This document shows, one piece after another, positions 8,865-17,664 of a DNA stretch of 64,000 nucleotides (its first letter is position 1; each line of letters starts with the position of its first letter). Below the pieces are notes generated by a model. The model searched no databases. It was not told where the DNA came from and worked only from the letters and a program-made list of their open reading frames with translations. The position numbers and the translations under genes are program-made. The stretch comes from Kangsaoukella pontilimi (lineage in GTDB: Bacteria; Pseudomonadota; Alphaproteobacteria; Rhodobacterales; Rhodobacteraceae), in assembly GCF_009830125.1 (NCBI RefSeq), contig NZ_WUPT01000001.1, forward strand, positions 1,364,001 to 1,428,000, read 5' to 3'.

Positions 8865-10115
8865 TCAGTCGGGCCGAACCCGCGCCAGACGCGCCGCAAG
8901 CCACCGCTTTTCGGTATCGCTTCGCGACATCTCTATCGCCGCGCGATAGGACGCACGCGCCACATCGCCCTGCCCCAGCCTTGCGGCGATGTCCGCGCGC
9001 GCGGCGTGAAACGGCTGATAGAGGTCGAGATCGGGCAAGAGCGTCTCGATCTCGGAAAGCGCCGCCTCAGGAGCGCCGGCTTCGGCATGTGCAACTGCCC
9101 GGTTCAGGCGGACGACAGGGGTCGGCATCACCGCCGCCAGCCGGTCATATAACAGCGCGATCTGCGGCCAGTCGACCTCCGCCGGCGACGCTGCCTGAAC
9201 ATGAAGCGCACCGATTGCCGCCTGAAGCTGAAACGCGCCCGGCCTTCCCCGCGCCACCGCCCGGTCGAGAAGCGCCAGCCCCTCGTCGATCATCGCGCTG
9301 TTCCATAGGCCACGGTCTTGTTCGTCGAGCGTCACCACCGCCCCGTCAGGCCCCAGCCGGGCGCCGTGACGCGCGAAGGTCAACAGCATCAGCGCCAGAA
9401 GCCCCTCGATCTCGGGATCGTCGGGCGCCAGCGTCAGAAGAAGCCGGGCCAGGAATATCGCCTCGTCGCAAAGTGTCGAACGGATCGGAGCCTCGCCAGG
9501 CCCCGCAGACCACCCTTCGTTGAAAACCAGGTAGATGACCGTCAGGACCGCGCCAAGGCGCTCCTCCCATTCCGGGGGATCGGGGACGCGGTAGGGAATG
9601 CCCGCCTTGGCGATCTTGGACTTGGCACGGGACAGCCGCTGTCCCATCGCGATCTCGCTGTCCAGAAACGCGCGCGCGATGTCGCGCGTGGTCAGGCCGC
9701 CCACCGTCCTCAAGGTCAGCGCCACCCGGCTCTTCGGGTCGAGCGCCGGGTGGCAGCAGGTGAAAATCAGCTTAAGACGATCGTCAGGAATCTCGGGTGG
9801 CAGGGCACCCTGCGCCTCCTGATCCTCGTCCATGAGACGGCGAATCTCACCTGCCTGCGCGGCGTGGCGGCTCTGTTTCCGCAGCCGGTCGATGGCCTGC
9901 CGCCGCCCCACCTGCAACAACCACGCATCGGGGCGATCCGGCATGCCCGACCGCCCCCAGTGCTGGAGCGCCTTCTCGAAGGCATCCGACAGCGCGTCCT
10001 CGGCCAGGTGGAAATCACCCGTCGCCCTGATCAGCGCCGCGATCAGCCGCCCCCTGTCCTCACGCAGGATCCGTGCGATCCGGTCCTTGAGGTCAGGGGG
10101 CGGCCGGTCACTCAT
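8865..10115 (-). CDS. ECF sigma factor of the ECF42 type with C-terminal helical-repeat domain
   Basis: A 416-residue sigma factor, about twice the length of a simple ECF. The sigma-2 region is near residues 20-85 (EDALSDAFEKALQHW..DAWLLQVGRRQAIDRLR) and sigma-4 near 115-175 (TVGGLTTRDIARAFLDSE). The remaining 230 residues are alanine/leucine-rich helices like the TPR-like extension of ECF42 factors. It overlaps the DGPF-domain gene upstream by ATGA, the diagnostic neighbour of this group, and no membrane anti-sigma gene is present. The signal it senses is unknown. Confidence 0.88.
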   Translation of the reverse strand: MSDRPPPDLKDRIARILREDRGRLIAALIRATGDFHLAEDALSDAFEKALQHWGRSGMPDRPDAWLLQVGRRQAIDRLRKQSRHAAQAGEIRRLMDEDQEAQGALPPEIPDDRLKLIFTCCHPALDPKSRVALTLRTVGGLTTRDIARAFLDSEIAMGQRLSRAKSKIAKAGIPYRVPDPPEWEERLGAVLTVIYLVFNEGWSAGPGEAPIRSTLCDEAIFLARLLLTLAPDDPEIEGLLALMLLTFARHGARLGPDGAVVTLDEQDRGLWNSAMIDEGLALLDRAVARGRPGAFQLQAAIGALHVQAASPAEVDWPQIALLYDRLAAVMPTPVVRLNRAVAHAEAGAPEAALSEIETLLPDLDLYQPFHAARADIAARLGQGDVARASYRAAIEMSRSDTEKRWLAARLARVRPD

Positions 10116-10471
10116 TCAGGAAGTTCGACATGCATGATCGGGCGCAGCTCGACCGTGCCATGGGCCGCCGTCGGGATCAGCGCCGCCATGCGGATCGCCT
10201 GATCGAGGTCCTTGCAGTCCAGCAGGTAATACCCGCCAAGCCGCTCCTTGGTTTCGGCAAAGGGTCCGTCCATCGTCTCGACCTTGCCGCCCCGCACCCG
10301 GACCGACGTGGCGGTGTCGGTGTGCTGCAGCGCCTCGCCGCCCATCATCACCCCTTCTTCGGTGAAGGTCTTGTTGGCACTGGCATAGCCTTGCATGAAG
10401 GCGCCCCATTCGGGGGTGCCGGGCTTCGGGCCGGCGCCGTCTTCGGAATAAATGAGGGCAAGATACTGCAT
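10112..10471 (-). CDS. DGPF-domain (YCII-related) protein, partner of ECF42
   Basis: A 119-residue YciI-fold protein with the eponymous motif METMDGPF-like (VETMDGPFAETKE, DGPF at residues 68-71). Proteins of this type are encoded beside ECF42 sigma factors and are believed to belong to their regulons. It is first in the pair and its stop overlaps the sigma factor start. Biochemical role unknown; a dimeric alpha/beta barrel is expected from the family. Confidence 0.87.
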   Translation of the reverse strand: MQYLALIYSEDGAGPKPGTPEWGAFMQGYASANKTFTEEGVMMGGEALQHTDTATSVRVRGGKVETMDGPFAETKERLGGYYLLDCKDLDQAIRMAALIPTAAHGTVELRPIMHVELPE

Positions 10472-10526
10472 CGTGAAATCCTTTCTGAGATGTGATGATG
10501 CGGATGGGAATGCGTTCGGACAAGCC

Positions 10527-10916
10527 CTAGCCGAACGCGGCGAGAAGAAGCGCGACAGCTCCGATCAGAAGTGCGCCGAGCGTCATGAGAGAGCCCGCCA
10601 CGCGCGCGGCGAAGATGCCGCCATCGGGCGCGATGCCAAGCGGGTGGATCAGCCGCCCGACGACCAAGAGCCCACCCATAAGGTGCAGCCAGATCATGCC
10701 TGTGCCAGCCATCTCGGCCAGGGCCAGCAGCAGAAGTGCAAGCGGCAGGAATTCGGCCAGGTTCCCGTGACGGCGCATGGCCGACAGCATGACCGGATTG
10801 CCCCCGTCGCCGAGGCTGGTGTCGGTCTTTCCGCGCGTGATCGACACGTGGAAAGACAAAGCGATGAATAAGAGCGTCAGCGCGCCCGCATAAAGCCCAG
10901 TGACCGGCAGTTCCAT
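10527..10916 (-). CDS. MAPEG family membrane protein
   Basis: A 129-residue protein with four hydrophobic segments and the MAPEG-like stretch RRHGNLAEFLPLALLLLALAE, in which the Glu and Asn contact glutathione in characterised relatives. The ATG at 10916 preceded by AAGGGAACC is preferred to an upstream in-frame ATG that would add 36 residues of uncharacteristic sequence. Glutathione transferase or peroxidase activity is possible but not shown. It stands alone between the DGPF gene and the KAS gene. Confidence 0.82.
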   Translation of the reverse strand: MELPVTGLYAGALTLLFIALSFHVSITRGKTDTSLGDGGNPVMLSAMRRHGNLAEFLPLALLLLALAEMAGTGMIWLHLMGGLLVVGRLIHPLGIAPDGGIFAARVAGSLMTLGALLIGAVALLLAAFG

Positions 10917-11007
10917 GATCTGGTTCCCTTGAGGTTTCGATGCCTCAAGGACGCGCGGTCCGACGGGTTTTCGACAGGTCGAATTACTTTTTCTGGCTGA
11001 CGACCGA

Positions 11008-12219
11008 TCAGGGCGCCCGGCCAAGCGCCAGAACGGCGTTCAGCCCGCCAAAGGCGAACGCGTTCGACAGCGTGAAATCGACCTTGGCCTCACGCGCCTC
11101 GTTCGGCACGACATCCAGCGCGCATTCCGGGTCCGGCTCTTCATAGCCGATGGTGGGCGCGATCACCCCGTCTCGGAGCGCCATGATGCAGGCCAGCAGC
11201 TCGACCGCGCCGGTGCCGCCGATCAGGTGACCGTGCATCGACTTGGTGGACGAGATCATCACGTCATCCGCCGACGCACCGAAGACATTCGCGACAGCCG
11301 CGCATTCGGTCTTGTCATTCGCGGCGGTGCCGGTGCCGTGGGCGTTGATGTAGCCCACCTGATCCGGCGAGAGACGCGCATCGCGGAGCGCCCCCTGAAT
11401 GGCCCGCGCTGCGCCCTGCTGACTGGGCATGACGATGTCGGAGGCATCCGACGACATGGAAAAGCCCACGATTTCGGCCAGGATCTCGGCGCCGCGCTTT
11501 TTCGCGTGCTCGTATTCCTCGAAGACGAAAACGCCCGCGCCCTCGCCCTGCACCATGCCGTTCCGGTTGGCCGAAAACGGCCGGCAGGCATCGCGGGACA
11601 TGACGCGCAGCCCTTCCCACGCCTTTACGCCGCCGAAGCAGAGCATGGATTCCGATCCTCCCGTGATCATCGCCCGCGCCGCGCCCGACCGGACCAGCCA
11701 GAAGGCCTGCCCCATCGCGTGGTTGGACGAGGCGCAGGCCGTGGCCACGGTAAAGGACGGTCCCTTGAGGTTATGCGTCATCGAGACATGGCTCGCGGCG
11801 GCATTATTCATCAGCTTCGGCACGATGAACGGGTGGACGCGGTTCTTGCCCTCTTCGTAAACGGCCCGGTAATTCTCGTCCTGCGTGTTCAGCCCGCCGC
11901 CCGACGTGCCAAGCACCACGCCCGCCTCGGCCGCAAGCTCGCCCGAAAAGGTCAGGCCGGACTGCCGGATGGCTTCCTCAGCTGCGATCAGCGTGAATTG
12001 CGTGAAACGGTCGTAAAGCGCCTGCTGCTGCCGGTTGAACCGGGCGTCGGCGTCATATTCCCGGACCTGACCGCCAATGCGGATGGCGAGCCGGTCCACA
12101 TCGCGAATATCGAGCGGTCCGATCCCGCAGCGCCCCTCGCGAAACGCCTCAAGCGTCGCATCAACCGAATGGCCGAGCGGGTTGATCGTCCCGGCCCCGG
12201 TAATGACCACGCGGCGCAT
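11008..12219 (-). CDS. Beta-ketoacyl-ACP synthase (FabF/KAS II-like)
   Basis: Condensing enzyme that elongates an acyl chain on ACP. The catalytic set is complete: Cys162 in TACASSNHAMG, His294 in NAHGTGTAAND, and Lys326/His331 in TKSMHGHLIGGTG. 403 residues is the usual length. Eight bases separate it from its own acyl carrier protein, and lpxD and an L,D-transpeptidase follow upstream on the same strand. A role in making a special acyl chain for the envelope is inferred from this context; the main FabF of the cell could be elsewhere. Confidence 0.87.
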   Translation of the reverse strand: MRRVVITGAGTINPLGHSVDATLEAFREGRCGIGPLDIRDVDRLAIRIGGQVREYDADARFNRQQQALYDRFTQFTLIAAEEAIRQSGLTFSGELAAEAGVVLGTSGGGLNTQDENYRAVYEEGKNRVHPFIVPKLMNNAAASHVSMTHNLKGPSFTVATACASSNHAMGQAFWLVRSGAARAMITGGSESMLCFGGVKAWEGLRVMSRDACRPFSANRNGMVQGEGAGVFVFEEYEHAKKRGAEILAEIVGFSMSSDASDIVMPSQQGAARAIQGALRDARLSPDQVGYINAHGTGTAANDKTECAAVANVFGASADDVMISSTKSMHGHLIGGTGAVELLACIMALRDGVIAPTIGYEEPDPECALDVVPNEAREAKVDFTLSNAFAFGGLNAVLALGRAP

Positions 12220-12227
12220 GGGCGCGC

Positions 12228-12494
12228 TCAGCCCTTCTGCTCTTTGACGAGCCGCTCGACTGCAGCCATGACGGCCGCCACCGACGAGATATCGAAATCT
12301 GACTTCTCGGGCTCGTTTGCGTTGAACGGCACCTGGATGTCGAACTCTTCTTCGATGGCGAATATCGCCTCGACGAGTCCCATGGAATCGATACCCAGAT
12401 CATCGAGCGTCTGGTCTTCGGAGACGTCGGACGGCTCAAGCACCGCCTGCTCGGCGATGATGGCGCGCACCCGTTCCCTTGTCTCTTTGCTCAT
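12228..12494 (-). CDS. Acyl carrier protein, specialised
   Basis: An 88-residue carrier protein with phosphopantetheine attachment Ser37 in the motif LGIDSMGLVE. It is longer and more divergent than the typical 77-residue AcpP, having an insert (FNANEPEKSDFD) after helix 2. It is 8 bp from the KAS gene and 48 bp from lpxD. By analogy with AcpXL systems of other alphaproteobacteria it may supply a dedicated acyl chain for lipid A, but that is inference from the neighbourhood. Confidence 0.87.
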   Translation of the reverse strand: MSKETRERVRAIIAEQAVLEPSDVSEDQTLDDLGIDSMGLVEAIFAIEEEFDIQVPFNANEPEKSDFDISSVAAVMAAVERLVKEQKG

Positions 12495-12542
12495 GGTCCG
12501 ATCCGTTTCCTGTCAGGCCGAGCCTCTCGGCTTGCGGGCTAT

Positions 12543-13634
12543 CTAGTCATCCTTGCCGGGCTTGGGAACCGCATTTTTGAGCGCCTTCACATCATCCATC
12601 AGGCGCGGTAGCCGCCGCCAGTTGCGGCTGGCCTCGAGGAACTGGTCCATCTTCATCGCCGGATAGCCAAGAACAACACGGCCCGCAGGCACGTTGGTAA
12701 AGATCTTGGACGACCCGCCTGCAACCACGTCATCACCCACGAAAATGTTGTCGTTCACCCCCACCTGGCCTGCCATGACAACGCGGTTGCCCACGCGGGT
12801 CGAGCCGGCGATGCCAACCTGTCCGCAGAGAAGCGTATCCTCGCCCACCTCCACATTATGGCCGATATGCACGAGATTATCGAGCTTGGTGCGGTTGCCG
12901 ATGCGGGTTGCGCGGATCGTGCCCTGATCGATACAGCTATTCGCACCCACTTCGACATCGTCGCCGATCTCGACTCCGCCGAGCGAGTGAATGCGGGTCC
13001 AGGACGCGTTGATCGCCTCGGTTTCCTTGCCGAGAGACGCGCGGGCATCCTCGACCCTGCTTTTCTCGGGCGTAACGAAGCTGAAGCCATCAGCGCCGAT
13101 CACGGCGCCCGGCTGACAGATGAACCGGTCCCCGATCCGTACGCGCGCGCCAATCCGCACACCGGCATGGATCAGCGCGTCGTCGCCAAGGACGGCGTCC
13201 TCGGCAATGCTGGCATGGTTTGCGATCCGGGCATTCGCGCCGATCCGCGCGCGGGGGCCGACATAGACGAAGGCACCGATCGCCGCGCCGCCCCCGACAG
13301 TCGCGCTCGGATCGACATGGGCAGTCGGATGAATGCCCGGCGCGATCTCGGGACCCGGATCAAGCAGCGCGGTGAGCCCGGACATGGCATATCGCGGGCG
13401 CGGCACGACCAGAGCGGCCTCGAGCCCAAGCGCCTGCCAGTCGGCTCCGTCCCAGAGGATGGCGGCGCGCGCCTTACCGTCGGAAAGGCCCGCGGCGTAG
13501 TCGGGGTTCATGGCCAGCGCGAGGTCCTCGGGCCCCGCGCTCGCAGGCTCGGACGCGCCCGTGATGGTCAGGCTTCCATCCCCGAACAACTCGGCGCCAA
13601 GAGCCTTGGCGATCTCTTCCACGGTATGGCGCAT
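12543..13634 (-). CDS. lpxD: UDP-3-O-(3-hydroxyacyl)glucosamine N-acyltransferase LpxD
   Basis: Adds the second hydroxyacyl chain from ACP in lipid A synthesis. The N-terminal uridine-binding domain (residues 1-95) is followed by a left-handed beta-helix of hexapeptide repeats (100-330) with the catalytic His in LVHIGHN (His256/His259). I chose ATG 13634, where MRHTVEEIAKALGAEL matches the family start; an upstream ATG at 13730 would overlap the next gene. It is not in the usual bamA-lpxD-fabZ-lpxA cluster but beside an ACP and a KAS. Confidence 0.92.
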   Translation of the reverse strand: MRHTVEEIAKALGAELFGDGSLTITGASEPASAGPEDLALAMNPDYAAGLSDGKARAAILWDGADWQALGLEAALVVPRPRYAMSGLTALLDPGPEIAPGIHPTAHVDPSATVGGGAAIGAFVYVGPRARIGANARIANHASIAEDAVLGDDALIHAGVRIGARVRIGDRFICQPGAVIGADGFSFVTPEKSRVEDARASLGKETEAINASWTRIHSLGGVEIGDDVEVGANSCIDQGTIRATRIGNRTKLDNLVHIGHNVEVGEDTLLCGQVGIAGSTRVGNRVVMAGQVGVNDNIFVGDDVVAGGSSKIFTNVPAGRVVLGYPAMKMDQFLEASRNWRRLPRLMDDVKALKNAVPKPGKDD

Positions 13635-13659
13635 GTCCGGCCCCTTTCGGGCGCGAGAT

Positions 13660-15270
13660 TTACCCCTGATGCGCGCGGAGCGCCACCCCGGCGTCGGACA
13701 GAGCCTGCCAGATCTTGGCGTCACGGCCATAGACGTCGTTCCGGAACTGGGTCCGGCCCTTCGCCTCGGTGTACGCGGTGCGGTAGATGATATGGACGGG
13801 CACCGGCTCTTTCAGGTCGACATAGGTCTCGCGGCCCGTCGAAAGCTGGGCCTGAAAGAACCCGACCGGGTCGCGTTCCTGCCGGGCCAGAAGCGTATAG
13901 GCAAAGTCGAACGGATCGTTCAGCCGGACGCAGCCATGGCTGAAATCGCGCTTTTCCCGTGCGAATAGGCTCTTGGCGGGCGTGTCGTGCAGGTAGATGT
14001 TGTAGCGGTTCGGGAACATGAACTTCACCAGCCCCAGCGCATTGCCCTGGTTCGGCGGCTCTCGCATGTCGAAGGGAAAGCTCTGGGCGGTGAACTGGGT
14101 GAAGTCTATGCCCTCTCGCGGGATCACCTGCCCGCGCGAATTGACGAGGTTTAAATTGCCCACCGCGTAAGGGTTCTTCTGCAGAAGCGGCAGGTATTCC
14201 TTGGTCGTGATCGAGCGCGGCACGTACCAGGTCGGGTTGATGACCATGTGCTCCATGACGTCCGAAAACTCGGGCGTGCGGCGGTCGTCGGCGTTCTTGC
14301 CCACCACCGAGCGCGTCTTGAACGTGAGCTTGCCGTCATCGATCACGCGCGCGTGGAAGTCGGTGATGTTCACCAGAATGTGCCGCTTGCCCTTGGGCAT
14401 GTTGATCCAGCGCTCACGCTCCATCGCCACGATGATCTGGGCGAGCCGCGTCTCGGGCTCGATGTTGATCATGCCAAGCGTGCCGGGACCTGCCACGCCG
14501 TCGGTGGCCAGACCGTGATCCTCCTGAAACGCCCGGACGGCCTCGGTCATGCGGTCATCATAGGTCGCGCCTGCGTTGCGGCGCATATAGCCCATCGCAA
14601 CAAGCCGGTCGCGAAGCTGGATCACAGCGGCGCCGGTCGCGCCGGGCTTCAGCACATCGGCGGCCACGCGCGGCCCCCAGCCCCCTCCGGCCACCAGCCG
14701 CTCGAATTCGAGCTTGGCCTTCATCAGCCGCGCATATTCCGGCGAGGTCGGCGGAAGCGCGCGGAAGAACCCGGCCGGCGACGATTTGGCGAACGCGTCG
14801 AGCGTCGCCTGACGCGAACGATAGGGTACTTCGCGCACCAGCCCCTCATCGATGTCGCTCGGCGTCAGGATGCCGGTCTGGATGTCACGGGCATAGCGCA
14901 GGAAAAGCTGGCTCATCTGCACTTCAAGCCGGCCAAGGTCCCGATCCGACCCGACCGCGCGCAGGTTCACTCCAAGCGTCTCGGGGCTGTAGCGCCCCTC
15001 TGGCAGGCCATGCGCCCCCGCCTCGGAGATGGCGTCTAGGAACGCGGCGCGGCGACGTTTGTCCGTGGCGCCCTTGCCGGTCCAGATGGGCCGGTAGCCG
15101 TTCGCCTTGTAGAAAGCCGCCAGATCCCGGTCAGAGGCCGCCGCCTCGGCGACGCCCTGCTTGAACTGCACGCTCTGAGCTACGGCGGACTGCACAGATG
15201 CGATCAGAAACGCACAGGCCAGCGCGAGGGTAACAATTGTAAGACGCTTCAAACCGACAGCGGCAATCAT
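13660..15270 (-). CDS. L,D-transpeptidase, YcbB/LdtD type
   Basis: Periplasmic enzyme that makes 3-3 cross-links in peptidoglycan. The 536-residue product has an N-terminal signal (TIVTLALACAFLIASVQSAVAQ), a scaffold domain, a peptidoglycan-binding segment (GATGAAVIQLRDRLVAMGY) and a C-terminal YkuD domain with the active-site SHGCVRL (Cys447). The ATG at 15270 has GGAG seven bases upstream and leads into the signal peptide; an in-frame ATG at 15552 would extend into the divergent gene. It is divergent from a mepK-like gene, a pairing also known from Escherichia coli (ldtD-mepK). Confidence 0.92.
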   Translation of the reverse strand: MIAAVGLKRLTIVTLALACAFLIASVQSAVAQSVQFKQGVAEAAASDRDLAAFYKANGYRPIWTGKGATDKRRRAAFLDAISEAGAHGLPEGRYSPETLGVNLRAVGSDRDLGRLEVQMSQLFLRYARDIQTGILTPSDIDEGLVREVPYRSRQATLDAFAKSSPAGFFRALPPTSPEYARLMKAKLEFERLVAGGGWGPRVAADVLKPGATGAAVIQLRDRLVAMGYMRRNAGATYDDRMTEAVRAFQEDHGLATDGVAGPGTLGMINIEPETRLAQIIVAMERERWINMPKGKRHILVNITDFHARVIDDGKLTFKTRSVVGKNADDRRTPEFSDVMEHMVINPTWYVPRSITTKEYLPLLQKNPYAVGNLNLVNSRGQVIPREGIDFTQFTAQSFPFDMREPPNQGNALGLVKFMFPNRYNIYLHDTPAKSLFAREKRDFSHGCVRLNDPFDFAYTLLARQERDPVGFFQAQLSTGRETYVDLKEPVPVHIIYRTAYTEAKGRTQFRNDVYGRDAKIWQALSDAGVALRAHQG

Positions 15271-15581
15271 TCCATACTCCAAGGATCGGGGCCTCAACCA
15301 AGCCCTGTCTGATGAAACCGCAAAGCGGCGTCCATTCACAATCCCGCAGGGTGCGAAGGTGTCGCCCACGGGACACGCCAAGCGCGACCTTTCGGCAACG
15401 GTTCCCGCGACATCGGCGCGATGAGCAGAAAATCGCCGAAATCGGGGCAAAACCGCGGCAATTTCTCTGGACCGGTTCCGTAGTGGAAACAGACGTGTAA
15501 TAACTTCCGTGTCACCTGGGGGATGAAGGTGAAGCCGTCTTGAGGGCGGCACTGGGACAGAAACGGGACGACGTAGGCAGG
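15271..15581. other. Intergenic region between divergent L,D-transpeptidase and MepK-like genes
   Basis: 311 bp that should hold both divergent promoters. I see no ORF that resembles a protein, no clear -35/-10 pair and no long repeat. A short imperfect dyad GTTCC-GTAGT-GGAAAC lies at 15475-15490 and may be noise. Confidence 0.5.
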
Positions 15582-16151
15582 ATGACGAGCATCATCACGA
15601 AGGGCATGACCCGGCGCGGTGTACTGCGGGCTTTTGCGGCGACAGCCGTGGTCGCGGCACCGACATACGCGAACGCATTCGGGTTTCTCAAAGGCGCAGG
15701 CGATATTCGCCGGGTCAAAATGTATTCCGGCCGGACCGGCGAACGGATCGACACGATCTACTGGATCGAGGGTGAATACATTCCCGAGGCGCTTGCCGAG
15801 ATCAATCATTTCATGCGGGACTGGCGCACGGGCGGCACGATCAATATCGACACGCGCACGCTCGATATCATGGCGGCCTCGCACAACATGCTGGAGACCG
15901 ACGCACCGTATATGATGCTGTCGGGCTACCGCTCGCCGCAGACCAACGGAATGCTCCGGTCAAAGTCGCGCGGCGTCGCACGGAACTCGCTTCACATGAA
16001 GGGTCAGGCGGCGGACCTCCGTCTGGAGAACCGCTCGGTCCGGCAGATCGCCAGCGCCGCGCTGGCCTGCTCGGCAGGTGGCGTCGGCAAATATTCCAGC
16101 TCGAACTTCGTCCATATGGACTGCGGGCCGGTCAGGGTCTGGGGCCGCTAA
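15582..16151 (+). CDS. mepK: MepK-like murein endopeptidase (DUF882, YcbK family)
   Basis: Predicted periplasmic Zn-dependent peptidase of the M15 fold that trims peptidoglycan cross-links. An N-terminal Tat-type signal (TRRGVLRAFAATAVVAAP, Ala-X-Ala cleavage near ANA) precedes the domain. The metal set is His138 and Asp145 in HMKGQAADLR and His178 in VHMDCGPVR, with the YRSPQTN block before it. 189 residues from the ATG at 15582, which follows GCAGG; a second start at 15606 is possible. Its divergent partner makes the 3-3 links that MepK of E. coli cleaves, so synthesis and hydrolysis are paired. Confidence 0.9.
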   Translation: MTSIITKGMTRRGVLRAFAATAVVAAPTYANAFGFLKGAGDIRRVKMYSGRTGERIDTIYWIEGEYIPEALAEINHFMRDWRTGGTINIDTRTLDIMAASHNMLETDAPYMMLSGYRSPQTNGMLRSKSRGVARNSLHMKGQAADLRLENRSVRQIASAALACSAGGVGKYSSSNFVHMDCGPVRVWGR

Positions 16152-16178
16152 GCGCCCTGCCCGAAAAGCCAGGAAAAA

Positions 16179-16200
16179 CAAGGCGCCCGAGGGCGCCTTG
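16179..16200. terminator. Bidirectional terminator between mepK-like gene and xylB
   Basis: Perfect 10-bp inverted repeat CAAGGCGCCC / GGGCGCCTTG around GA. It is followed by TTCATGTT on the plus strand and TTTTTCC on the minus strand, so it can stop transcription from both converging genes. Confidence 0.8.
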
Positions 16201-16220
16201 TTCATGTTCTGACAATGGCT

Positions 16221-17660
16221 TCAGGACAGATTCTTCAGCGCCCGATAGGTCTCGCGATACCGCGCATAGGCATCGTCGAAAGCCGCGCTCAGCTCTGCCA
16301 CAGGCTCGAAGCTGCGTGCAGCGGCAGGCGGTGTGGCGATCTCGGGTCCGCCATCGCCCGAGGCCATCAGCCCCAGCCGCGCCGCACCGAAGGCCGCACC
16401 GAAATCGCCGTCTGCAGGCAGCACGATGGGCCGACCAATTGCCGTGGCGATCACCGAAAGCCAATAGTCCGAGCGCGCTCCGCCCCCCACGGCGTAAAGC
16501 GAATCCGGCGCCGTGCCGGTCGCCTTCATCGCCTCGAAACTGTCGCGGATGGCAAAGGCAACCGCTTCGAGAACAGCGCGGGTGCCCGCGTCACGGTCCG
16601 TCTCGTGCTGTAGCCCGATGAAAGCGCCCCGGACCTTCGCGTCGTTATGGGGTGTCCGCTCGCCGCCAAGATAGGGCAGGAACAGCGCGCGCCCCGGTGC
16701 CTGCAGCTCGCCCAGCCTCCCGGTCAGCTTGTCGGCCCCTTCGCCCACCAGTCGCGCATACCACGAGAGCGCGTCGGCAGCGGCGAGGATCACGCCCATC
16801 TGGTGCCACTTGCCCGGCAACGCGTGACAGAACGTGTGCAGCGCCGTGTCCGGGTCGGGCGCATAGCCGTCCGAGGCCGTGAACAGAACGCCCGACGTGC
16901 CAAGGGACACGAAGGCTTGCCCTGCCCCGATCACGCCCATGCCGACAGCAGATGCGGCGTTGTCACCCGCACCGCCCGCGACGGGCGTGCCAGGCTTCAA
17001 GCCGAACTTCGTCGCAATCTCGGCGCGGAGCCCGCCGGACGCGTCGCTGCCCTCGACAAGCCGCGGCATGTGGTCGAGCGACAGATCCGTCGCGGCCAGA
17101 AGCGCATCCGACCAGTCCCGCGCGCCGGTATCGAGCCAGCTTGTCCCGGCGGCATCCGACATCTCGGAGACCGCCTCGCCCGTGAGCCAGAGCCTGAGGT
17201 AATCCTTGGGCAGAAGCACCTTGGCGACACGCTTGAAGGCTTCGGGATCGTTGTTCCTGAGCCAGACGAGTTTCGGCGCCGTGAAGCCGGGAAAGACGAT
17301 ATTCCCGGTGATCGCCCGGAACCGGGGATCGGCATCCAGCGCCGCCGCCTCTTCAAAGGCCCGCGTGTCGTTCCAGAGGATACAGGGCCCGATCGGCGTG
17401 TCGCTCGCGTCGAGCATGGTCGCCCCGTGCATCTGTCCGGACAAACCGATGCCCCGCACGCCGCTCAGGTCATGTTCCGCCGCCAGTTCACCAAGCGCCG
17501 CCTCGCAGGCAGTGATCCAGTCGCCCGCCCGCTGCTCGGACCAGCCGGGATGCGGGCGCTGCACGTCGAGATGCGCGGTAGCACTCGCAACCGGCTTCTG
17601 GTCGCCGTCGATCAGAAGGGCCTTCAGCCCCGATGTGCCCAGATCGAGCCCAAGATACAT
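16221..17660 (-). CDS. xylB: Xylulokinase
   Basis: FGGY-family kinase, 479 residues, phosphorylating D-xylulose (or a related ketose) with ATP. N-terminal phosphate loop MYLGLDLGTSGLKALLIDG, the IGLSGQMHGATMLD substrate segment with Met-His-Gly typical of xylulokinases, and the C-terminal YAVGGGARSDYW adenosine loop. The ATG at 17660 fits the family N-terminus. It is the last gene of the 11-gene operon, 4 bp after the dehydrogenase gene, so it probably catalyses the final entry step into the pentose phosphate pathway. Confidence 0.92.
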   Translation of the reverse strand: MYLGLDLGTSGLKALLIDGDQKPVASATAHLDVQRPHPGWSEQRAGDWITACEAALGELAAEHDLSGVRGIGLSGQMHGATMLDASDTPIGPCILWNDTRAFEEAAALDADPRFRAITGNIVFPGFTAPKLVWLRNNDPEAFKRVAKVLLPKDYLRLWLTGEAVSEMSDAAGTSWLDTGARDWSDALLAATDLSLDHMPRLVEGSDASGGLRAEIATKFGLKPGTPVAGGAGDNAASAVGMGVIGAGQAFVSLGTSGVLFTASDGYAPDPDTALHTFCHALPGKWHQMGVILAAADALSWYARLVGEGADKLTGRLGELQAPGRALFLPYLGGERTPHNDAKVRGAFIGLQHETDRDAGTRAVLEAVAFAIRDSFEAMKATGTAPDSLYAVGGGARSDYWLSVIATAIGRPIVLPADGDFGAAFGAARLGLMASGDGGPEIATPPAAARSFEPVAELSAAFDDAYARYRETYRALKNLS

Positions 17661-17664
17661 GATG

